In this document: piece after piece, positions 5,812 through 12,260 of the stretch
Numbering within the stretch: the first letter of the stretch is position 1
How the letters are laid out: every line of letters starts with the position of its first letter
From: Spirochaetaceae bacterium
GTDB taxonomy: Bacteria; Spirochaetota; Spirochaetia; SZUA-6; RPPD01
Assembly: GCA_003818675.1 (NCBI GenBank)
Contig: RPPD01000020.1
Coordinates: 1 to 12,260, forward strand
DNA: 12,260 nt
Reading direction: 5' to 3'
Made by a program: the position numbers and the translations under genes
The notes under the pieces: generated by a model
What the model was told of the DNA's origin: nothing
What the model saw: the letters and a program-made list of their open reading frames with translations, nothing else
Databases searched by the model: none

Positions 5812-8800
5812 CTATCCCCAGAAGACCAGGTTCAGGTCCTTGTGGTCATCCACCTCCGGGTGGCAGGGGAGAATGCGGATTCCGTAATTAAACTTGCCGG
5901 ACTTGGCCGCTTTGTACATGCCGGAATATTTCAGAATGTCTGCCGCTTCTTCCGCAACAGTCATTGGCACAAGCGCTATATCCTCGCGCAGGGCAACATC
6001 ATCTCCCAGAAAATGAAGCGCGTCCTCCTCCAGGTCCTGGAAAATTACGATCTCGGCGCGTATTTCATCACGGTCAATCTTGCCCTTGTGCACCTCCAGT
6101 GCGAAGGAGAGTTCATCACCAACATTCAGAATGTCGCCTTCAATTCCGGAAATGGAAAAACTGTTGATGTGGATACTGGGGAATCTTGCCCGTATGGATT
6201 TTTTCCACATGGCAATCTCGCGGGCTTTCTGGAAATTGTCACCTGCAAATGAAACATATTTGTCCGCGGCAGGAATGTACATCTTTACCGTGTAATCCGA
6301 AAGCATCCTGTGTGTGTTGAACTCTGAAATCACCCTCGTCATTGAGTTTTTCATCATCCTGACCCATTTGTCCGGAATGCCCTTGGAATTGCGTGTGTAA
6401 TACAAAGGGATTGTCTCATTCTCCATGTGATCGTAAAAGGAGTCACAGTCCACGATGTCCTGGGTTTCCGGGTTCTTGTACTCCTTGCGGTCTCCAATAG
6501 CCCAGCCATTTCCCTCCTCGCAGCATTCGTCCCACCAGCCGTCCAGGACGCTCATGTTCAAAATTCCGTTCATGCCCGCCTTCTGACCGCTCGTACCTGA
6601 GGCTTCAAGAGGCCTGCGCGGTGTGTTGAGCCAGACATCCACGCCTGAGATCATCCGTCTCGCCAGCATCATGTCGTAGTTTTCCACGAAAATGATTTTG
6701 CCCAGGAATTCCTCCTTCTTGGAGAGCTGGACGATCTGGCGTATGAGGTCAAAGCCTGCCTTGTCGTTTGGATGTGCTTTACCCGCGAAGATTAACTGTA
6801 CTTTTCCCTTGCTGTTTGAAAGCAGTTTTTTAAGCCGCTCCAGATCTCGCAAGATAAGGGTGGCTCGCTTGTAACTTGCGAATCTGCGCGCAAAGCCAAT
6901 GGTGAGTGGAGCAGGTGTGAGGTTGGCCAGGAAACGGTCCAGAAGTGCAGGGTCCTCGCCTTCGCGGGTCCAGTTGGCGCTGACGCGCTCCTTGATGAGG
7001 TCAAAAAGCTTGTTTTTAAGATTGACGTGGTTAAGCCACAATGTGTCGTCTGGAATCTGGTCCAGCTTTTTCCATTCTGTCTTGTTCAGAAGGTCAGCGT
7101 TAAAATTGAGTGAACAGAACTTGTTGATCAGAGCCTTGATCTCTGTTGTGATCCAGGTGGCGGCGTGAACGCCATTGGTGATGTGGGTGATGGGCACTTC
7201 CTCTGTCAGGAAACCAGACCAGATGTCCGTCCACATTTTACGTGACACCTCACCATGCAGCCTGGAAACGCCATTGCGTTTGCATGTGTTTTTAAGCGCG
7301 AGTGCTGTCATCTCGTAGGGGCCAGTGTCCGTTATGTTCTTGTGGCCAAGGTCAGCCACTTCCTGCCATGGCAGTCCCTGGCTTTCACTGTAGTTGCGCA
7401 GGTAGTTTTCCACGAGTGGCATGTCGAATGTTTCGTTGCCTGCCGGAACAGGCGTATGCGTGGTGAAGACCGTACTTGACTTGATGACCTCGCGGGCTGT
7501 CTCTATGTCAAGGCCGTGATCCCGGGTGAGGTTTATGAGGCGCTCTATGATCAGGAATGCCGAGTGGCCCTCGTTCAGGTGATAGACCGAAGGAGTGATG
7601 CCGAGCTGGCCGAAAAGCCTTATTCCACCGATACCAAGGAGGATCTCCTGTTCAATGCGGACCTGCTTGCCTCCACCGTAGAGCTTGGACGTGATTGTCC
7701 GGTCAGCGGGGCTGTTCTCCGGAATATCAGTATCAAAGAAATAGACTATTACACGCCCGACATGCGCTTCCCAGATGCGGGCATTCACCTTGCGGCCTGG
7801 AAACTCTATTGAGACAACCATCTTTTCATTGTTGCGGTGGCATTCCAGAAGCGGCATGCGGAAAAAGTCATTGTAATAATATTCAACCAGCTGTTCGCCA
7901 TCGCGCGATATCCCCTGCTTGAAGTAGCCGTTTTTATATAAAAGACCAACACCCACCATGTTAATATTCAGATCTGACGCACTTTTGATATGGTCACCCG
8001 AGAGAATGCCAAGGCCACCGGAATAAATTGGAAGTGACTCATGAAACCCGTATTCCATGGAAAAATACGCTACAGGGTGATGCTTGAACTTATCCTCAGC
8101 ACCAGCGACAAGGCATTTCTGCTGACTTGTGTATTTTTCAAACTTGGCGACCACATTTTTATACAGCTGGATATAGTTTTCATTGCTGGCTGCATCCAGG
8201 AGCTTCTTGGGATTAATGGTCTCCAGTAGCGCTATCGGGTTATGGCCCAGCTTGTCGTACTGCACTGAACCCAGAAGGGAGAAGAGCTCGTGCGCATCAG
8301 TGTTCCAGCTCCACCAGACATTGGAGGCAATGTCACGCAAACGGTCCAGCTCGGGCGGGATTGAGGTCTTTACAGAAAACTTCCTGAAACGCGGGCGCTG
8401 ACTGTCTGCCCCGCGGTATTCAACGTCCTTGAATTCAATAACCCGCTGCTTGACGTGGCCCTGGAGCCTGTTCCTGCATTCCCGCTTGGCGAGATTTACT
8501 GCCGCCATGTACTGCTCAAAAAAGATACTCCACTCGGCCTTGAATGCGGTCTGTCTGACATCCTGTCGCAGGGCCTTTATGCGTTCGCGCGACAGGTTTA
8601 TGAATGATATGATGTGGTCCTTGAGTTCAGTGACAGTGTCCTGGAATGCACGGTCAAAGCGCTTGAGTATTTTTATGCCCTCTGATTCAAGATTCTGGGT
8701 AATGATCCAACGGCCAAATCCGGCCAGGTCCGTACTTACCGTGGGTATGGAATAGGCGATTGACTCAAGGGGAGTGTATCCCCATGGTTCGTAATAGGAG

Positions 8801-10080
8801 GGATAGACCGTAAGGTCACATCCCGAAAGAGCCTCGTAATACTCCATGTTGAAAACGCCGTCATTTCCATTCAGATACACTGGCACAAAGACTATGTTGA
8901 CGTTGTCATCATGGTTGTTCTGCAGATTGAGGCGCTTGCATGTGTTCACGATTGGATCATTATTGGGATCCCAGAGCGGATGAGTTGATATCTGGGAATA
9001 AATGGTCAGGGGAGCCGCCTCTTCAGCGTCATTTTTTCTTTTGGAGAGATCAACGGCACCTGTAAGGATAAAAAGGTATACCAACAGGTGTTTGTTTCCC
9101 CAGTTTTCAGGGTTATGGGTCACCTGGGACAGGGCTTCCAGGAACATGTCTATGCCCTTGTTTCGGAACTCATAACGCCCTGAAGTGGAGATTATGACCG
9201 TATCAGCAGAGGGCAGATCCCGTCGCAAAAAGTGTGAGGCAAAGGAAAGAAGACGCTCGCGGTTCTTGTTGAAAAAATTCGGTGTTGAGTCGAAGGCAGG
9301 CGCTTGATGGACATTAAAGCCATTTGGCAAAGTGAGATCAGGATGGTTTTTCAGGAGATACTGCGCCTCGATTGCCGTGATCTCGCTCACTGTTGTGAAG
9401 CAGTCAGCCTCACGGGCAGTGGCTTTTTCAATGGAGTGTTTGGCCTGGACATGGTGGCGGGCTGCTTCCTGGTCAGGATTTATATCAGAGAGAATCTTGT
9501 AAATGTCTGTACCAGAACCGCACATGGAGCGGCCAAGCACAGTGGCATGTGTTGTAAAAATAGTGGAGACCCGCGGCACCTTTTTTTTAATGTACAAAAG
9601 GCCTGCCCCGCACATCCACTCGTGGAACTGGGACACAATAGCCAGATTAGGCATGGTGTTGGACATGACTTCAATAACCTTGGCCGCCATGGTGGAAAAC
9701 ATTACAGGTTCAATGTAGTCCCAGCCTCCAGACATGGAGTCAACACTGTGGTCCTCCCAGAGCTGGTAGAGCAGGCGGTTGGAGTCAAGTGTGTTCTTGT
9801 ACCCTACCAGGATCACAAGCGGTTTTTCCGGTGTTTTCCAACGGCCTACTTTAAGATGAAAACCCGTTCGCAGAAGTTCTGTCCGGACTGAAGCAGCCTG
9901 TGTGTCCTCCGATTCCTCGAACTCGGGATTATTGTCCAACAGGGGGCCTATGAGACAGTAGTGTTCCCCGAAATTCCTGACTGCTTCCTTTATTTTGCTT
10001 TTAATGACTGTGTAGATTCCGCCAACTTTGTTGCAGACTTCCCACGAGACCTCGAATAAAAACGTGTGCTGTTCCGGCAT
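5812..10080 (-). CDS. Fused glycogen synthase (GT3) - alpha-glucan phosphorylase (GT35)
   Basis: A single 1422-residue frame joins two enzymes with opposite roles. Residues 1 to about 545 are a eukaryote-like GT3 glycogen synthase: FEVSWEVCNKVGGIYTV (9-25, with the KVGG nucleotide-sugar motif at 18-21), FTTHATVLGRSM, SGRYEFRNKG (R302, K308) and YYEPWGYTPLE with the E-x7-E pair E431/E439. It should transfer glucose from UDP- or ADP-glucose to glycogen. After a basic linker (about 545-573), a DUF3417-type domain starts at IPPELDRL (574) with NVWWSWN. A PLP-dependent phosphorylase follows, which releases glucose-1-phosphate: SMEYGFHESLPIYSGGLG, HLNEGH (834-839), THTPVPAGNE (H875) and SGTSGQKAGMNG with the PLP lysine K1167. 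I chose the start at 10080 because GGAGGG (10087-10092) lies six bases upstream; an in-frame ATG at 10098 has no such site. No frameshift or stop interrupts the linker. The arginine cluster used by animal and yeast synthases for glucose-6-phosphate control is not visible near W517. The gene lies 39 bases downstream of the GH57 gene. Confidence 0.92.
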   Translation of the reverse strand: MPEQHTFLFEVSWEVCNKVGGIYTVIKSKIKEAVRNFGEHYCLIGPLLDNNPEFEESEDTQAASVRTELLRTGFHLKVGRWKTPEKPLVILVGYKNTLDSNRLLYQLWEDHSVDSMSGGWDYIEPVMFSTMAAKVIEVMSNTMPNLAIVSQFHEWMCGAGLLYIKKKVPRVSTIFTTHATVLGRSMCGSGTDIYKILSDINPDQEAARHHVQAKHSIEKATAREADCFTTVSEITAIEAQYLLKNHPDLTLPNGFNVHQAPAFDSTPNFFNKNRERLLSFASHFLRRDLPSADTVIISTSGRYEFRNKGIDMFLEALSQVTHNPENWGNKHLLVYLFILTGAVDLSKRKNDAEEAAPLTIYSQISTHPLWDPNNDPIVNTCKRLNLQNNHDDNVNIVFVPVYLNGNDGVFNMEYYEALSGCDLTVYPSYYEPWGYTPLESIAYSIPTVSTDLAGFGRWIITQNLESEGIKILKRFDRAFQDTVTELKDHIISFINLSRERIKALRQDVRQTAFKAEWSIFFEQYMAAVNLAKRECRNRLQGHVKQRVIEFKDVEYRGADSQRPRFRKFSVKTSIPPELDRLRDIASNVWWSWNTDAHELFSLLGSVQYDKLGHNPIALLETINPKKLLDAASNENYIQLYKNVVAKFEKYTSQQKCLVAGAEDKFKHHPVAYFSMEYGFHESLPIYSGGLGILSGDHIKSASDLNINMVGVGLLYKNGYFKQGISRDGEQLVEYYYNDFFRMPLLECHRNNEKMVVSIEFPGRKVNARIWEAHVGRVIVYFFDTDIPENSPADRTITSKLYGGGKQVRIEQEILLGIGGIRLFGQLGITPSVYHLNEGHSAFLIIERLINLTRDHGLDIETAREVIKSSTVFTTHTPVPAGNETFDMPLVENYLRNYSESQGLPWQEVADLGHKNITDTGPYEMTALALKNTCKRNGVSRLHGEVSRKMWTDIWSGFLTEEVPITHITNGVHAATWITTEIKALINKFCSLNFNADLLNKTEWKKLDQIPDDTLWLNHVNLKNKLFDLIKERVSANWTREGEDPALLDRFLANLTPAPLTIGFARRFASYKRATLILRDLERLKKLLSNSKGKVQLIFAGKAHPNDKAGFDLIRQIVQLSKKEEFLGKIIFVENYDMMLARRMISGVDVWLNTPRRPLEASGTSGQKAGMNGILNMSVLDGWWDECCEEGNGWAIGDRKEYKNPETQDIVDCDSFYDHMENETIPLYYTRNSKGIPDKWVRMMKNSMTRVISEFNTHRMLSDYTVKMYIPAADKYVSFAGDNFQKAREIAMWKKSIRARFPSIHINSFSISGIEGDILNVGDELSFALEVHKGKIDRDEIRAEIVIFQDLEEDALHFLGDDVALREDIALVPMTVAEEAADILKYSGMYKAAKSGKFNYGIRILPCHPEVDDHKDLNLVFWG

Positions 10081-10086
10081 GGACTT

Positions 10087-10092
10087 CCCTCC
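10087..10092 (-). promoter_or_regulatory. Strong Shine-Dalgarno site fixing the fusion gene start
   Basis: The minus strand reads GGAGGG, six bases before the ATG at 10078-10080. This makes that ATG, rather than the in-frame ATG six codons upstream (10096-10098), the probable start of the synthase-phosphorylase. Confidence 0.7.
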
Positions 10093-10119
10093 AGGCATGA
10101 TACTGCGGCATTATGTCAT

Positions 10120-11352
10120 TCAAACCGGCGTTTTTTTAACGCGTGACCTGGATCGCTTTGCCGCAAGTCTCTGTTTGACAGTTTCCTTCAGGTCATTCAA
10201 TACATTGACATAGATTATGTAAGCATCAAAGGGGGTGTCGTAAGGATTGAAGTACTTGTGGACATCCCCGTCGGAAAACCATTTGGTGCACATATAATAG
10301 AAATGGTCCGAGGTCAGCAGTTTATGCCAGATGCTTATGATGTCCTTGTCACCAGTCTTGTATACGTCCTTTTCCATGGCATACACCATTTCAGAAGCGG
10401 AGTTCTGCATGGGATTGCCGAGCCAGGCTGTCAGGTCCCGCTCTATATCAGCCCAGGACATGAAATGAGGCACGTCTATCCTGGCAACAGGTGTACAATG
10501 CTCGTGCGCCTCGCGCGGGGTGATGAACCCGAAGTCTGGATGCTTCATGATCTCGTCTGGCAGCTTGCGCATGAACTGGAATATTCCTGTGTCTTCCCAC
10601 TGGTGTTCGCCAAAAGTTTCGTAGTCCATGAAAAGATTGACAAGTTCGCCATTGCCTGAAAGCGCGTGCAGCCAGGAAGCGTATTTCTCCGCGGTTAGCG
10701 GGTGCTCGCTCCAGCCCTTGTTGGAAAAACGGAAGGCTATGTCGTCCGAGAGTTTGTAGTTTTTTAAAAGCAGGCCCAGTTTATAACAGTCCTTGGGCTG
10801 GTACATGAAGTTGGGACTTCGCCAGCCAAGGATATGGTCTGCACCCTCGGCCAGAATGGTCTGGTAGCCCATATCCTCAATAAATTTACCAAGTTCATTG
10901 TTGTAGATAAGTTCGGTGTTGCGGAATGTGACGGGTTCCTGTCCGAAAAGCCCCTTTACCATCTCCCTGTGTTCCAGCACCTGTTTTTTAAAATCTTCCT
11001 TTGAAAAAAGAAAGGCAAGCGAATGGTAGTAGGTCTCTCCAATAAACTCCACGCAGCCTGTTTGAGCCAACTGTTTGAACAGGTCAATCACGTTTGGAGA
11101 AAAGCGCTGGAGCTGTTCAATTGCCACACCTGTGATGGAAAATGAGACTTTAAATTTACCCTTATGCTTTTCAATTAGCTCAAGAAGGAGCTGGTTCATG
11201 GGTATATAGCATTTGGCTGCTACCTTGTTGCAGATTTCCCTGTTGGCTGTTTCGTCCTCGTAGAAGTGGTCTGCGCCAATGTCAAAGAACGAATAGTTTT
11301 TCCTGAGGCGGAAGGGTTGGTGAACCTGGAAGTAAAAGCAGACTGATACCAT
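10120..11352 (-). CDS. GH57 family alpha-glucan-active glycoside hydrolase
   Basis: This is a cytoplasmic enzyme of 410 residues with no signal peptide, predicted to cleave or rearrange alpha-glucans such as glycogen (alpha-amylase, 4-alpha-glucanotransferase or branching activity; GH57 contains all three). The conserved GH57 motifs appear in order: VHQPFR (10-15), GETYYHS (about 117-123), FRNTEL with the nucleophile E147, and FMDYETFGEHQW with the acid/base D243. The length matches the short GH57 type found beside glycogen genes in Bacteroidota; most characterised GH57 amylases and branching enzymes are longer (500 or more). I place the start at the ATG 11350-11352, six bases after GGAG; a TTG two codons upstream abuts that site and is unlikely. 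The C-terminus is basic (KRSRSRVKK). It starts 11 bases after the GT4 stop and precedes the fused synthase-phosphorylase, which supports a role in the same glucan cycle. Exact specificity is not decidable here. Confidence 0.85.
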   Translation of the reverse strand: MVSVCFYFQVHQPFRLRKNYSFFDIGADHFYEDETANREICNKVAAKCYIPMNQLLLELIEKHKGKFKVSFSITGVAIEQLQRFSPNVIDLFKQLAQTGCVEFIGETYYHSLAFLFSKEDFKKQVLEHREMVKGLFGQEPVTFRNTELIYNNELGKFIEDMGYQTILAEGADHILGWRSPNFMYQPKDCYKLGLLLKNYKLSDDIAFRFSNKGWSEHPLTAEKYASWLHALSGNGELVNLFMDYETFGEHQWEDTGIFQFMRKLPDEIMKHPDFGFITPREAHEHCTPVARIDVPHFMSWADIERDLTAWLGNPMQNSASEMVYAMEKDVYKTGDKDIISIWHKLLTSDHFYYMCTKWFSDGDVHKYFNPYDTPFDAYIIYVNVLNDLKETVKQRLAAKRSRSRVKKTPV

Positions 11353-11358
11353 GAACAA

Positions 11359-11362
11359 CTCC
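11359..11362 (-). promoter_or_regulatory. Shine-Dalgarno site fixing the GH57 start
   Basis: The minus strand reads GGAG, six bases before the ATG at 11350-11352. It lies in the 11-base gap after the GT4 stop and argues against the TTG start at 11358. Confidence 0.55.
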
Positions 11363-11363
11363 G

Positions 11364-12260
11364 TCAGACATTGGATGACAACAACATTGAATGATATATG
11401 TTTTTGAGTTTCTGGGCAGCGGTATTCCAGTGTATACTCTGGATTTCATTTTTGCAGTTTTCTACCATTTCAGAGGCAAGCTGTTCATTCTCAAGCAGGG
11501 TGACAATGGCAGAGGCAAGTTTGGGCACGTCCCAGAAGTCAACCTTCATGGCGCCGCGCAGAACCTCCGAAACACCTGACTGCTTTGATAGAATTATGGG
11601 TACATCGTACAGAAGCGCCTCAAAGGCCGTGATCCCGAATGGCTCGGAGACTGATGGCATTACGTACAGGTCACTCATTGCATACATGCGCTCTACCTGA
11701 GCCCGGTTGTTGAGGAATCCCGTGAAGTGGAAGCGGTCAGTGATTTTTAGCGCGGCAGCGCGCTCAATCAGGCGCGGCATCATGTCGCCACTTCCAGCCA
11801 TTATAAACCTGACATTCGCGTTTTTCTGCAAAACGAGGTTTGCGGCTTCTATAAAGTAATCCGGACCTTTTTGCATGGTTACGCGGCCGAGGAAGAGCAC
11901 ATATTTTTCCTCGAGATTTTTCCTGATTCCAAGGCGAGAGAGCTGTGTGTTTTTTTCCACGGCATTGTGCACGACCGTAACCTTGTGTGGATCAATTCCG
12001 TATTTGGTGGTGATGATGTTTTTGGTGTAGTAGCTCACCGCGATGATGCGGTCAGCCTGTTCCATCCCGTACTTTTCTATGTTGAAAATATTGCTATTGA
12101 TGTTGTCCCCGCTCCTGTCATATTCAGTGGCATGGATGTGGAGGATCAACGGCTTTCCGCTCGCCCGTTTTGCGCCAAGGCCGGCAAGCATCGTAAGCCA
12201 GTCATGGGCATGTATAACGTCAAAATCACCAAGGCTGCCCATGTACTCTCCGATGATGCT
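11364..12260 (-). CDS. GT4 glycosyltransferase, glycogen/starch-synthase-like (5' end outside the window)
   Basis: The C-terminal 298 residues of a GT-B fold retaining glycosyltransferase are visible. The frame is open to the window edge: six codons (SIIGEY) precede the first in-window ATG at 12242, which is internal. Recognisable parts are DVIHAHDWLT near the visible start, the C-terminal domain opening at VLFLGRVTMQKGPDYFIEA, and SEPFGITAFEALL with the E-x7-E pair typical of GT4. HAHDWLT is also characteristic of glycogen/starch synthases and archaeal-type synthases. I infer glucosyl transfer from a nucleotide-glucose to an alpha-glucan, or synthesis of a glucan primer or maltose-type donor, because the genes downstream are GH57 and synthase-phosphorylase. 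The substrate cannot be fixed without the N-terminal domain. The stop lies 11 bases before the GH57 start, and the operon promoter must lie beyond the window. Confidence 0.82.
   Translation of the reverse strand, partial: SIIGEYMGSLGDFDVIHAHDWLTMLAGLGAKRASGKPLILHIHATEYDRSGDNINSNIFNIEKYGMEQADRIIAVSYYTKNIITTKYGIDPHKVTVVHNAVEKNTQLSRLGIRKNLEEKYVLFLGRVTMQKGPDYFIEAANLVLQKNANVRFIMAGSGDMMPRLIERAAALKITDRFHFTGFLNNRAQVERMYAMSDLYVMPSVSEPFGITAFEALLYDVPIILSKQSGVSEVLRGAMKVDFWDVPKLASAIVTLLENEQLASEMVENCKNEIQSIHWNTAAQKLKNIYHSMLLSSNV

Noticed and set aside
9304..9891. 195-codon open frame on the plus strand
   Set aside because: It is antisense to the GT3 domain, which is firmly identified by several motifs; it is a shadow.
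10081..10098. Upstream ATG at 10098 as the start of the synthase-phosphorylase
   Set aside because: It has no Shine-Dalgarno site, and the added six residues contain the GGAGGG that serves the next ATG at 10080.
12225..12242. ATG at 12242 as a true start of the GT4 gene
   Set aside because: The frame continues open to the window edge, and GT4 enzymes need an N-terminal Rossmann domain that is missing after this ATG, so the gene is cut by the window.
1..12260. CRISPR arrays, tRNA or rRNA genes, transposases, phage genes
   Set aside because: I saw no spaced repeats, cloverleaf-like sequence, rRNA-like sequence, or transposase or phage proteins anywhere in the window.

Overview
The window holds six substantial genes in two convergent blocks, preceded by about 740 bases of decayed, AT-richer sequence. 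The forward block is a topoisomerase IV pair (parE, parC) that ends at a shared, apparently bidirectional terminator near 4604-4644. The reverse block, read from the right edge leftwards, is a glycogen/alpha-glucan operon: a GT4 glycosyltransferase cut by the window edge, a GH57 glycosidase, a very large fused GT3 glycogen synthase-GT35 alpha-glucan phosphorylase, and an MFS sugar transporter of the FucP (FHS) type. Gaps between these four genes are 11, 39 and 9 bases, and no promoter or terminator is evident between them, so they are probably one transcript.

The organism looks like a Gram-negative bacterium from the Bacteroidota / PVC / Spirochaetota range. The short ParE (596 aa) with a 'DDGIYIL' loop, the ParC with HPHGDAS, and a eukaryote-like GT3 glycogen synthase next to GH57 and GT4 genes all fit that range. 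I cannot place it more finely from sequence alone. Gene G+C is close to 48% in a hand-counted piece of parE (1021-1140) and about 37% in 421-540 of the upstream region.

Region 1-746 is the unusual part. Bases 62-133 match codons 13-36 of the downstream parE at 61 of 72 positions, with 8 of 11 differences at third codon positions, followed by a TGA. This is the remnant of a second, diverged parE copy. A 13-bp direct repeat (52-64 and 644-656) sits at the remnant's left edge and again over the -35 box of the intact parE, which suggests an internal deletion in the lost copy. Between the two lies an unrecognised reverse-strand frame open for 141 codons but with no start codon. The intact parE then has a recognisable promoter, a dyad at the expected transcription start, and a short leader hairpin.

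Functionally, ParE and ParC together make the decatenase topoisomerase IV. The reverse operon carries two glucan-synthase-type transferases (GT4 and GT3), a glucan phosphorylase, a GH57 glucan-active enzyme and a sugar:proton symporter candidate. Together they suggest a storage-polysaccharide cycle in which synthesis and phosphorolysis are physically joined in one 1422-residue protein. Nothing here looks like a defence system, prophage or CRISPR array. The best candidates for something under-described are the synthase-phosphorylase fusion and the parE remnant with its orphan frame.
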